Below the pieces are notes generated by a model. It did no database searches, was not told the DNA's origin, and worked only from the letters and a program-made list of their open reading frames with translations. Made by a program: the position numbers and the translations under genes. A stretch of 34,096 bases of DNA, taken from NCBI GenBank assembly GCA_936933955.1, contig CAKZIN010000051.1, positions 1 to 34,096 on the forward strand, given 5' to 3'. This stretch comes from an uncultured Sphingopyxis sp. (GTDB lineage: Bacteria > Pseudomonadota > Alphaproteobacteria > Sphingomonadales > Sphingomonadaceae). The stretch's first letter is position 1. Each line of letters begins with the position of its first letter. Shown in pieces: positions 17,359-24,859 of the stretch.

Positions 17359-17382
17359 GCGGCGCAACGAAAGCTGCGCCGC
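17359..17382 (+). terminator. Hairpin after the amino-acid permease gene
   Basis: A perfect 8-bp G+C-rich stem (17359-17366 with 17375-17382) with an eight-base loop lies five bases after the permease stop. It lacks a T tract, so it is a terminator or 3'-end stabiliser candidate only. Confidence 0.5.
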
Positions 17383-17440
17383 GGTCGCCAACGGCGACGC
17401 CCAAGGCCGGCCGGGGGGCATGCTACGCCTGCCCCTTCGA

Positions 17441-17465
17441 CGTCACGGGATTTACTCCCGTGACG
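17441..17465. terminator. Hairpin between the converging permease and gmk genes
   Basis: A perfect 10-bp stem (17441-17450 with 17456-17465) closes the loop TTTAC. Being symmetrical, it could end transcripts from either side of this convergent pair. No T run follows on either strand. Confidence 0.5.
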
Positions 17466-17514
17466 GCCTCAGCGAAGCAATGTCTCGGAAGGTGCGAGGC
17501 TCAGGCGACGCCGG

Positions 17515-18174
17515 TCAGCCCAGCTCGCCCTTGGTCAGCAGTTTGCGCACGAAGCCGATCAGCCCCTGCTGGCGGCTGCGCTTCAGCCGTTCGGCGGCGA
17601 GGATCGCGGCGACGTCGGTGTAGCAGCGTTCGACGTCGTCGTTGACCAGCACATAGTCGTAGCCGTCCCAGTGAGAGACTTCCGCCCCCGCGCGGCTCAT
17701 GCGGCGGGCGATGACGTCCTCGGGATCGGTGCCGCGGCCGCGCAGGCGGCGATCGAGTTCGGCCATCGACGGCGGGAAGATGAACACCCGCACCACATCG
17801 CCCCCGGCCTGCTGATAGAGCTGCTGCGCGCCCTGCCAGTCGATGTCGAACAGCACGTCGCGCCCGGCCTTGAGCGCGGCTTCCACCGGTGCCCGCGGCG
17901 TGCCGTAGCGGTGGTCGAAGACGTGCGCCCATTCGAGGAATTCGCCGTCGCCGACCATGTCCTTGAACTGCGCAAGGGTAACGAAATGATAGTCGACCCC
18001 GTCGACCTCCCCCGGGCGCGGCGGGCGGGTGGTGGCGCTGACCGACATGGTCAGCTGCGGATCGCCTGCCAGCAGCTTTCTGGAGATGGTCGATTTGCCC
18101 GCGCCGGAAGGTGACGAGACCACGAACAATATGCCGCGGCGTCGAAAATGGTCGGGGTGGGGCGCGCATTCCAT
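17515..18174 (-). CDS. gmk: Guanylate kinase
   Basis: Phosphorylates GMP to GDP with ATP, an essential step of purine nucleotide metabolism. The 219-residue product has the P-loop SSPSGAGKST at about residues 20-29. The GMP-binding segment contains SVSATTRPPRPGEVDGVDY, and the lid and base-binding region includes FLEWAHVFDHRYGTP. DIDWQGAQQL and the RMSRAGAEVSHWDGYDYV segment complete the family pattern. The ATG at 18174 gives a normal length; a longer frame upstream overlaps hisZ and is rejected. No strong ribosome-binding site is visible. The gene lies 34 bases behind hisZ and is probably the last gene of the serC-serA-hisZ transcript. Confidence 0.95.
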   Translation of the reverse strand: MECAPHPDHFRRRGILFVVSSPSGAGKSTISRKLLAGDPQLTMSVSATTRPPRPGEVDGVDYHFVTLAQFKDMVGDGEFLEWAHVFDHRYGTPRAPVEAALKAGRDVLFDIDWQGAQQLYQQAGGDVVRVFIFPPSMAELDRRLRGRGTDPEDVIARRMSRAGAEVSHWDGYDYVLVNDDVERCYTDVAAILAAERLKRSRQQGLIGFVRKLLTKGELG

Positions 18175-18208
18175 CGGTGCGGAGCCTTGGCGCGGGCGGG
18201 GCGGGAGG

Positions 18209-19381
18209 TCAATCAGCGGCCACCGCGCCTCGTTCCGGATCGAGCCGATGCGTGCAGCCGAGCGCGGCGGCGTTGTCCCGCGCATCGAGCGCGGCGCGTG
18301 TGCGCCACCCCTCGGCCCGCAGCGCAGCGGCGACTGCGCGATCGTGGGCGAGCGGCAGGAACAGGCAGTCGCGCCGCAGCGGCGCCTGTGCCAGCGCGTC
18401 GATCAGCGCGTCGGGATAGAGCGAAAAACCGCTCGCCGCCTCGCCCGAACTCGCCCCCGCGCGTGCGTCGGAGAGGATGCGGTAGGTGCCGCCACGCCCG
18501 ATCGCCCCGCGCCCGCCCGCAGCGTAGAGCGTGAAGCCGAGCCAGCTCTGATACTCGAACCCGTGCCGTTCGGCGGGGTCGAGCGTGAGCGTCGCGAGGT
18601 TGCCGATCCGCTCCTTGAGCGCGCGCAGCTGCGCGATGCGCGGGGCGAGCGCGCCCGGCCGTGGCGAACCGTCGCGGTCGAATGCCTCGAGCCGCGCGAT
18701 GGCGTCCTCGAACGGCCCCGCGGCGGCGATCAGCGGGGCCCAGGCCTCGCCCCCCGCAGCCACCAGCGCGCCCACGTCCTTGGCATCGAGCGCGTCGCGC
18801 AGAGCCCCCGCTCGCGTGGGGTCGAGATCGTCGCCCCCCAGCAGCGCGATGAGGTCAGGGAGCGTGAGGTCCACGCTCAGCGCCCCCGCCCCCGCGGCGT
18901 CGAGTGCGGCGACTGCCACCTCGATCGTCTCCGCCGCCGCCTCGACGCTGTCGCTGCCGATCAGCTCGGCACCGATCTGCAACCGCTCGCGCTGCGGGGA
19001 GAGGCCGTCGCCGACCATCGTCACCACCTGCCCTGCGTAGCACAGGCGGAGCGGGCGCGGCGCGTCGGCCATCACCGTCGCGGCGATGCGCCCGACCTGC
19101 ACGGTGATGTCGCTTCTGAGCGCCAGCGTGGCGAGGCTCGCGGGATCGACGAAGCGGAACATCCGCGCCCGCGCCACCCCCGCCATGCGCCCGGTGAGGT
19201 TCGCCTCATACTCGATCGAAGGCGGCACGACGCGGTCGTAGCCATAGGCGTCGCAGGCATCGAGCGCGGCGCGCATGACATGCTGCTGCGCGGCGGCGGC
19301 GGCGGGGAGGCGATCGGCGAGCCCTTCGGGGAGGAGGTCGCGCTCCGCGTCGGCGGCGCCGCGCTGGCGGGGGGCGGCCAT
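18209..19381 (-). CDS. hisZ: ATP phosphoribosyltransferase regulatory subunit HisZ
   Basis: A 390-residue class II aminoacyl-tRNA-synthetase-like protein without synthetase function. HisZ associates with the short form of HisG and confers histidine feedback control on the first step of histidine synthesis. The HisRS-like core is visible: LLPEGLADRLP at the N-terminus, VVPPSIEYEANL, then FRFVDPASLATLALRSDITVQ (motif 2-like). The C-terminal part includes GIGRGGTYRIL-like sequence (AIGRGGTYRILSD). It lacks the anticodon-binding domain of true HisRS. The ATG shares one base with the serA stop (TGATG). No hisG lies in the window, so its partner is encoded elsewhere. The fold is clear; the distinction from a HisRS paralogue rests on length and divergence. 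Confidence 0.85.
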   Translation of the reverse strand: MAAPRQRGAADAERDLLPEGLADRLPAAAAAQQHVMRAALDACDAYGYDRVVPPSIEYEANLTGRMAGVARARMFRFVDPASLATLALRSDITVQVGRIAATVMADAPRPLRLCYAGQVVTMVGDGLSPQRERLQIGAELIGSDSVEAAAETIEVAVAALDAAGAGALSVDLTLPDLIALLGGDDLDPTRAGALRDALDAKDVGALVAAGGEAWAPLIAAAGPFEDAIARLEAFDRDGSPRPGALAPRIAQLRALKERIGNLATLTLDPAERHGFEYQSWLGFTLYAAGGRGAIGRGGTYRILSDARAGASSGEAASGFSLYPDALIDALAQAPLRRDCLFLPLAHDRAVAAALRAEGWRTRAALDARDNAAALGCTHRLDPERGAVAAD

Positions 19382-20967
19382 CAGAACCGCAGCGCGGCGA
19401 CGCGCCGCACCCCTTCGAGCGCGCGGATCTGCGCCAGCACCGTGTCGGGCACGCGCTCGTCGAGTGAGAGCAGTAGCACCGCCTCTCCCCCCGCCTCGCG
19501 GCGGCCGAGGTGGAAGGTGCCGATGTTGACCCCCGCCTCCCCCAGCGCGGTGCCGATGCGGCCGATGAAGCCGGGCGCGTCGTCGTTGACCACGAACAGC
19601 ATTTCGCCCGCGAGCTCCGCCTCGACCTTGATGCCGTGCAGTTCGACCAGCCGCGGCGTGCCCTTGCCGAACACCGTTCCCGCGACCGAGCGTTCGCCCC
19701 CCGCGCCAGAGGAGCTGACGCGCAGCAACGTCGCGTAATCGCCCTCACGATCGTGGCGCACTTCGCGCACGTCGAGCCCACGTTCGCGCGCCAGATGCGG
19801 CGCGTTGACCATGTTGACGCTCGCCGACCACACCCCCATCAACCCCGCGAGCACGCCTGCGACGATCGGCTTTTGGTTGAGGCTGGCGGCGGCGCCTTCG
19901 GTCTCGATCGAGACGCCGTGAATGCCTTCGCCCTCCAGCTGGCCGACCAGACGACCGAGCTTTTCCGCGAGCGCCATATAGGGCCGCAGCTTGGGCGCCT
20001 CCTCCGCGCTCAGGCTTGGCACGTTGAGGGCATTGGTGATCCCGCCCGACAGCAGATAGTCGCTGATCTGCTCCGCTACCTGGATCGCGACATTGACCTG
20101 CGCTTCGTCGGTCGACGCGCCGAGGTGCGGAGTGCAGATGAAGTTTGGCGCGGAAAACAGCGGGTTGTCGGGGGCGGGGGGCTCGCTCTCGAACACGTCG
20201 AGCGCCGCGCCCGCGACGTGGCCCGAGTGCAGCGCTTCGGCCAGCGCGACCTCGTCGATGAGCCCGCCGCGCGCGCAATTGACGATGCGCACCCCGCGCT
20301 TGGTTTTCGCCAGCGCCTCACGCGAGAGGATGCCGCGAGTCTGGTCGGTGAGCGGCGTGTGCAGCGAAATGATGTCCGCCCGCGCCAGCAGCACGTCCAG
20401 CTCCACCTTCTCGATCCCCAGCTCCACCGCGCGGTCGGGCGAGAGGAAGGGGTCGTAAGCGATGACCTTCATTTTCAGGCCCTGTGCGCGGTCGGCGACG
20501 ATCCCGCCGATGTTGCCCGCGCCGATCAGCCCCAGGGTCTTGGCGCTGAGCTCGACCCCCATGAAGCGGTTCTTCTCCCACTTGCCCGCCTTGGTCGACG
20601 CGTCCGCCTCCGGCACCTCACGCGCCAGCGCGAACATCATGGCGATGGCGTGTTCGGCGGTGGTGATGGAGTTGCCGAAGGGGGTGTTCATCACCACCAC
20701 GCCCTTCGCCGACGCGGCGGGGATATCGACATTGTCGACCCCGATCCCCGCTCGTCCGACAACCTTGAGGTTGGTCGCATGGGCGAGGAGATCGGCGGTG
20801 ACTTTGGTCGCCGACCGGATGGCAAGGCCGTCGTAATCGCCGATGATCGCCGCCAGCTCCTCCTTGGAGAGGCCGGGCTTCTCGTCGACCGCCACGCCCC
20901 GCTCGCGAAAAATCGCGGCGGCGCGGGGGTCCATCTTGTCGCTGATGAGCACGCGATGTTGGGTCAT
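19381..20967 (-). CDS. serA: D-3-phosphoglycerate dehydrogenase
   Basis: Oxidises 3-phosphoglycerate to 3-phosphohydroxypyruvate with NAD, the entry to serine biosynthesis. The 528-residue product is the long form: a split substrate domain, a Rossmann domain with GLIGAGNIGG at about residues 147-155, catalytic Arg in NCARGGLIDE, Glu in DVFESEPP and His in CTPHLGAST. An allosteric-substrate-binding domain follows, then a C-terminal ACT domain beginning around DDAPGFIGRIG that may sense serine. The ATG at 20967 is preceded by a GGGAG ribosome-binding site that forms one arm of a hairpin in the serC-serA spacer. It follows serC, which catalyses the next reaction, and overlaps hisZ by one base. 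Confidence 0.97.
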   Translation of the reverse strand: MTQHRVLISDKMDPRAAAIFRERGVAVDEKPGLSKEELAAIIGDYDGLAIRSATKVTADLLAHATNLKVVGRAGIGVDNVDIPAASAKGVVVMNTPFGNSITTAEHAIAMMFALAREVPEADASTKAGKWEKNRFMGVELSAKTLGLIGAGNIGGIVADRAQGLKMKVIAYDPFLSPDRAVELGIEKVELDVLLARADIISLHTPLTDQTRGILSREALAKTKRGVRIVNCARGGLIDEVALAEALHSGHVAGAALDVFESEPPAPDNPLFSAPNFICTPHLGASTDEAQVNVAIQVAEQISDYLLSGGITNALNVPSLSAEEAPKLRPYMALAEKLGRLVGQLEGEGIHGVSIETEGAAASLNQKPIVAGVLAGLMGVWSASVNMVNAPHLARERGLDVREVRHDREGDYATLLRVSSSGAGGERSVAGTVFGKGTPRLVELHGIKVEAELAGEMLFVVNDDAPGFIGRIGTALGEAGVNIGTFHLGRREAGGEAVLLLSLDERVPDTVLAQIRALEGVRRVAALRF

Positions 20968-20976
20968 TGTCTTACT

Positions 20977-21087
20977 CCCTCTCCCTTCAGGGAGAGGGCC
21001 GGGGTAAGGGTCTCTGCCGCTCGCCCGGCCCGTTGTTGTCGAGGTTGGTGAGAGGCCCTCACCCAACCCTCTCCCGGGGGGAGAGGG
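20977..21087. repeat. Two-hairpin palindromic repeat between serC and serA
   Basis: Two near-identical palindromes with arms CCCTCTCCC and GGGAGAGGG (20977-20998, loop TTCA; 21067-21087, loop GGG) flank about 68 bases. Inside them a second inverted pair, around 21002-21015 and 21051-21064, matches at 12 of 14 positions. The whole unit can fold into one cruciform-like structure and resembles REP/BIME-type interspersed repeats. One end abuts the serC stop codon; at the other the purine-rich arm supplies the serA ribosome-binding site. Confidence 0.8.
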
Positions 21088-22212
21088 CTATGTTTGCGCC
21101 CACGCCCAGTCTAGCCACGGTCCCAATGCGGTGATGTCCGCCGCGTCGACCGTCGCCCCGCACCAGATGCGCAGGCCCGGCGGCGCATCGCGGTAGCCGG
21201 CGATGTCGTAGGCGACACCCTCCGCCTCGAGCAGCGCGGCGAGGCGTTTGATCTTCGCCGCATCGGCGCCCTCGACGGTAAGGCACACGCTGGTCGTCGA
21301 CCGGATCGCCGGATCGCGCGCGAGGTGGCCGAGCCATGCCCGTTCGCGCACCAGCGCGTCGAGCGCAGCCGCATTGGCCTCGCTGCGCGCGATCAGCGCG
21401 TCGAGCCCGCGCAGCCCCTGCGCCCATTCGAGCGCGAAGATCGCATCCTCCACCGCCAGCATCGACGGCGTGTTGATGGTGTCGCCTTTGAACACGCCCT
21501 CGTTGAGCGCGCCCTTGGCCATCAAGCGAAAGACCTTGGGCAGCGGCCATGCGGGGGTGTAGCTCTCCAGCCGCTCGACCGCGCGGGGGCCGAGGATCAG
21601 CACGCCATGCGCGCCTTCGCCGCCGAGCACTTTCTGCCAGCTGAAGGTGGCGACGTCGATCTTGTCCCACGGCAGGTCGTAGGCGAACACCGCGCTGGTG
21701 GCGTCGGCGAAGGCCAGCCCCTGCCGGTCATCGGCGATCCAGTCGCCATCGGGCACGCGCACGCCGGAGGTGGTGCCGTTCCAGGTGAAAAGCACGTCGC
21801 TCGACCAGTCGACCTGGGTGAGGTCCGGGAGCTCGCCATAATCGGCGCGGATGACGGTGGGGTCGAGCTTCAGCTGCTTGACCGCGTCGGTCACCCAGCC
21901 TTCGCCGAAGCTCTCCCAGGCGAGAGCGGTGACGGGGCGCGCGCCCAGCATGGTCCACATCGCCATCTCGAACGCGCCGGTGTCGCTCGCCGGGACGATC
22001 CCGATACGGTGGGTGTCGGGCAGCCTCAGCAGCTCGCGCATCAGGTCGATGCAATAGCCGAGCCGCTCCTTCCCGATCGCGCTGCGATGCGAACGACCGA
22101 GCGATTGCGTCGCGAGTTTGTCGGGAGCCCAGCCCGGCGGCTTGGCGCAGGGACCGGAGGAGAACCACGGACGCGCAGGACGCACGGCGGGCTTAGGGGA
22201 AACGTCAGTCAT
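21088..22212 (-). CDS. serC: Phosphoserine aminotransferase
   Basis: Transfers the amino group of glutamate to 3-phosphohydroxypyruvate, giving phosphoserine; PLP-dependent and cytoplasmic. The 374-residue product is of the alphaproteobacterial type. The N-terminus reads RPWFSSGPCAKPPGW, and SLGRSHRS follows for phosphate binding. The Schiff-base Lys lies in ATFSWQKVLGGEGAHG, and KGDTINTPSML comes later. The ATG at 22212 is preceded by AAGGAGAG with seven bases of spacing. That site is the 3' arm of a leader hairpin (see the leader RNA), so translation is probably regulated. It is the first gene of serC-serA-hisZ-gmk. The two serine genes act consecutively. Confidence 0.96.
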   Translation of the reverse strand: MTDVSPKPAVRPARPWFSSGPCAKPPGWAPDKLATQSLGRSHRSAIGKERLGYCIDLMRELLRLPDTHRIGIVPASDTGAFEMAMWTMLGARPVTALAWESFGEGWVTDAVKQLKLDPTVIRADYGELPDLTQVDWSSDVLFTWNGTTSGVRVPDGDWIADDRQGLAFADATSAVFAYDLPWDKIDVATFSWQKVLGGEGAHGVLILGPRAVERLESYTPAWPLPKVFRLMAKGALNEGVFKGDTINTPSMLAVEDAIFALEWAQGLRGLDALIARSEANAAALDALVRERAWLGHLARDPAIRSTTSVCLTVEGADAAKIKRLAALLEAEGVAYDIAGYRDAPPGLRIWCGATVDAADITALGPWLDWAWAQT

Positions 22213-22218
22213 CAAACG

Positions 22219-22260
22219 ACTCTCCTTGCAGAGAGCCCGCGCGGCGTTGGGACCGCGTGG
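22219..22260 (-). ncRNA. serC-type leader RNA
   Basis: On the minus strand, just ahead of serC, two adjacent hairpins can form. The first pairs 22260-22253 with 22244-22237 around an eight-base TCCCAACG loop (one mismatch). The second pairs 22236-22231 with 22224-22219 around TGCAAG (one G-U pair). The second stem includes the GGAGAG ribosome-binding site of serC. The position and arrangement fit the serC motif described in alphaproteobacteria. The predicted transcription start is only a few bases upstream of the first hairpin. Confidence 0.6.
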
Positions 22261-22270
22261 CCCGTCGACC

Positions 22271-22298
22271 GAGGTAGGGGCAGGGCGAGCGATGTCAA
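22271..22298 (-). promoter_or_regulatory. Candidate serC operon promoter
   Basis: On the minus strand a perfect TTGACA (22298-22293) is followed after 16 bases by TACCTC (22276-22271), a weak -10. The start point would fall around 22264, immediately before the leader hairpins, which supports both calls. Confidence 0.55.
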
Positions 22299-22343
22299 AT
22301 GTTGCATCGGTAACCGGGGCGCTTCACGCCGCCCCCTCGCGCG

Positions 22344-22372
22344 TTGCCCCTACGGCGCGGTCACGCTAGGGG
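22344..22372 (+). promoter_or_regulatory. Candidate rpe promoter
   Basis: TTGCCC (22344-22349) and TAGGGG (22367-22372) are spaced by 17 bases. The start would lie only about 6 bases before the rpe ATG, so the message would be nearly leaderless. That fits the lack of a ribosome-binding site there. Confidence 0.4.
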
Positions 22373-22384
22373 CACGGCCAAGCC

Positions 22385-23050
22385 ATGACCTCCACCGCCC
22401 CCCTCATCGCGCCGTCGATTCTCAGCGCCGATTTCGCCGCTTTGGGTGAGGAGGTGCGCGCCATCGATGCGGCGGGGGCGGACTGGATTCACATCGACGT
22501 GATGGACGGGCATTTCGTGCCCAACATCACCATCGGTCCCGCGGTGGTGAAGGCCTTGCGCCCGCACAGCGTCAAACCCTTCGACGTGCATCTGATGATC
22601 GCGCCGGTCGACCCGATGCTTGAGGCGTTTGCCGAGGCGGGCGCGGACCTCATCAGCTTTCACCCGGAGGCGGGGCCGCATCCGCACCGCACCGTTCAGT
22701 CGATCAAGGCGCTGGGCAAGCGCGCCGGGATCGTGCTCAACCCCGCGACACCGGTGGAGGCGGTCGACTGGCTGATCGGCGACCTCGACCTGATCCTCGT
22801 GATGAGCGTCAATCCGGGCTTCGGCGGGCAGAAGTTCATCGCCAGCCAGCTCCGCAAGATCGAAGCGCTGCGCCGCCGCATCGACGCCAGCGGGCGCGAT
22901 ATACGCCTCCAGGTCGACGGCGGAGTCGACCCGACCAACGCCGCGCAGGTGGTGGCGGCGGGGGCGGACGTGCTGGTCGCGGGATCGGCGGCTTTCCGTG
23001 GCGGCCCCGCGCACTACGCCGCCAACATCGCCGCGCTCAAGGGCGGCTGA
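22385..23050 (+). CDS. rpe: Ribulose-phosphate 3-epimerase
   Basis: Interconverts D-ribulose 5-phosphate and D-xylulose 5-phosphate in the pentose-phosphate pathway. The 221-residue product is a complete TIM barrel: APSILSADFAALGEE at the N-terminus, then HIDVMDGHFVPNITIGP with the metal- and acid/base-forming His and Asp. DVHLMI, VMSVNPGFGGQKF, the second catalytic Asp in QVDGGVD, and the phosphate-binding AGSAAF complete it. All expected active-site segments are present. No clear ribosome-binding site precedes the ATG, in line with a very short leader. The stop overlaps the next ATG by one base (TGATG), coupling it to the heparinase-like gene. Confidence 0.97.
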   Translation: MTSTAPLIAPSILSADFAALGEEVRAIDAAGADWIHIDVMDGHFVPNITIGPAVVKALRPHSVKPFDVHLMIAPVDPMLEAFAEAGADLISFHPEAGPHPHRTVQSIKALGKRAGIVLNPATPVEAVDWLIGDLDLILVMSVNPGFGGQKFIASQLRKIEALRRRIDASGRDIRLQVDGGVDPTNAAQVVAAGADVLVAGSAAFRGGPAHYAANIAALKGG

Positions 23051-24834
23051 TGGCGCGCGACGCGCCTCCGTTGATCGACGATCGGCCGCCCAGCGTGCGC
23101 GACGTCGAACCGATCGCTGCCGACCGCCCCGATACGATCGAGACCGGCAAGCGGCTCATCCGCCTGTCCGACGACCGCGGGGCGGGGCTGGCGGAGCGCA
23201 TCGCTGCGCAATTCTATCGCCTGACCTGGCGGACGCCGCTGCACGCGCTCAAGCTCAGGGGCAAATTTCCGCTGAAGCTGCTGGGCGTGCCCGACGACCC
23301 CATCCCGGGCGACGTGGTGGCGGGGAAGGCGATTCGCGCAGGTCATTTCCTGTTCCGCGGCCTCAAGCTCCCGACCGCGCGCGCGGATTTCGCCGCGCCC
23401 GGGGTGCCCGACCATTTCGCGGACTATCTCCACAGCTTCGCCTGGCTGCGCGATCTCGCCGCGGCGGGGCCGATGAAGGAGGTCGCGCCCACCGCCGAAG
23501 CGCTCCAGCGGCGCTGGCTCGACGCGCATGATGAGAGGATCACCGCCCCCGCCTGGCGCCAGGACGTGGCGGGGTGGCGGCTGCTCTACTGGCTCGCCTA
23601 CGCGCCTGCGCTGCTGGCGAGCGACGACATCGTCCACCGCAGCCGCACGCTCAACCATATCGCCCGCGTCGCGCGCCACCTCGACCGCACCGCCGGCGCA
23701 GCGCGGCCCGGTGTCGGCCAGGTCGTGGCGTGGAGCGCGATCGTCGCCGCGGGGCTGGCGCTGCCCAATGGCGAAGGACGCCGCGCCTTTGGAGAGGGGG
23801 GCCTGCGCGATGCGCTGCTCGCCTGCTTCTACGCCGACGGCGGCACCATCAGCCGCTCCCCCGACGCGCAGATCGAAGCGATCGCCGCGCTCTCGATGCT
23901 GGCGCGCGTCTATGCGCTGCGGCGAATGGAGGTGCCGGCGTGGATCGGTGAGACGCTGGGCGTCGCCGTCCCCGCGCTGACCGCGCTCACCCACGGCGAC
24001 GGGGGCCTCGGCAACTGGCAGGGGTCGGGCGCGATCCCCGCCGAGCGCGTCGCTGCCATCGTCGCGGCGAGCAAGGTGCGCGCGCGGCCGCTGCGGCAGG
24101 CGCGCGACTGGGGCTATCAGCGGCTCACCGCGGGGCGCACGGTGCTGCAGGTCGACGCCGCCCCGCCGCCGGTGGCGCGCGCGACCGACGCGGGTTGCGC
24201 CTCCACGTTGGCCTTTGAATTTTCCGACGGAGCGGACCGGCTGATCGTCAACTGCGGCGGCGCGGGGCTCGCGGGGGCGCTGGTGCCGAGCGAGCTCGCC
24301 AAAGGCTTACGCACCACCGCCGCGCACTCGACGCTGACGCTGGCCGATCAGAACTCGACCGCGATCCTCCCCGATGGGACGCTGGGGCAGGGCGTGACCG
24401 AGGTCGAGATCGACCGCCGCGAGCTCGACAGCGGCAGCCGCATCGAACTCTCCCACGACGGCTACCGCCGCCGCCACGGCTTCGTCCACCGCCGCCTGCT
24501 CATCCTCGCGGGGTCGGGGCGCGAGCTGCGCGGGGAGGACATGCTGATCCCCTCGGGCCGCAAGCGCCGTGGCGAACCGCTGCCGTTCACCGTGCGCTTC
24601 CACCTCTCCCCGCAGGTGCAGTGGAGCATGCTCGACGGCGAAGGCCAGCTGCTGCTGCGCCACGACAGCGGCGCGGGCTGGCACTTCCAGTGCGCGGGCG
24701 CGCGGCTGCGAGTGGAGGACAGCCTGTGGGTCGACGGCGACGGCCGCCCCGTCCCCTCCTACCAGATCGAGCTGTCGGGCGACGTGCCGCAAGGCGGCGT
24801 CAGCGTCGGCTGGCGGCTGCGCAAGCTCGGCTAA
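23050..24834 (+). CDS. Heparinase II/III-like family protein
   Basis: A 594-residue protein with an alpha-toroid-like N-terminal half (around residues 100-330, many Trp/Tyr-containing helices) and a beta-sandwich C-terminal half. The latter holds the heparinase II/III-like pattern: AAHSTLTLADQNS, SHDGYRRRHGFVHRR and LTVRFHLSPQV-type segments (here FTVRFHLSPQVQW). The family includes polysaccharide lyases. No signal peptide is evident, so it may be cytoplasmic or exported by an unknown route. Its fixed position between rpe and purH, which I recall from other sphingomonads, suggests a conserved envelope or oligosaccharide role rather than heparin use. Substrate unknown. It overlaps rpe by one base. 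Confidence 0.87.
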   Translation: MARDAPPLIDDRPPSVRDVEPIAADRPDTIETGKRLIRLSDDRGAGLAERIAAQFYRLTWRTPLHALKLRGKFPLKLLGVPDDPIPGDVVAGKAIRAGHFLFRGLKLPTARADFAAPGVPDHFADYLHSFAWLRDLAAAGPMKEVAPTAEALQRRWLDAHDERITAPAWRQDVAGWRLLYWLAYAPALLASDDIVHRSRTLNHIARVARHLDRTAGAARPGVGQVVAWSAIVAAGLALPNGEGRRAFGEGGLRDALLACFYADGGTISRSPDAQIEAIAALSMLARVYALRRMEVPAWIGETLGVAVPALTALTHGDGGLGNWQGSGAIPAERVAAIVAASKVRARPLRQARDWGYQRLTAGRTVLQVDAAPPPVARATDAGCASTLAFEFSDGADRLIVNCGGAGLAGALVPSELAKGLRTTAAHSTLTLADQNSTAILPDGTLGQGVTEVEIDRRELDSGSRIELSHDGYRRRHGFVHRRLLILAGSGRELRGEDMLIPSGRKRRGEPLPFTVRFHLSPQVQWSMLDGEGQLLLRHDSGAGWHFQCAGARLRVEDSLWVDGDGRPVPSYQIELSGDVPQGGVSVGWRLRKLG

Positions 24835-24859
24835 GCACCGAAAAACAAAGGACTCTCCC

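Noticed and set aside
18029..19738. A 569-residue plus-strand open frame
   Set aside because: It is the shadow of hisZ and the end of serA, both clearly recognised on the minus strand.
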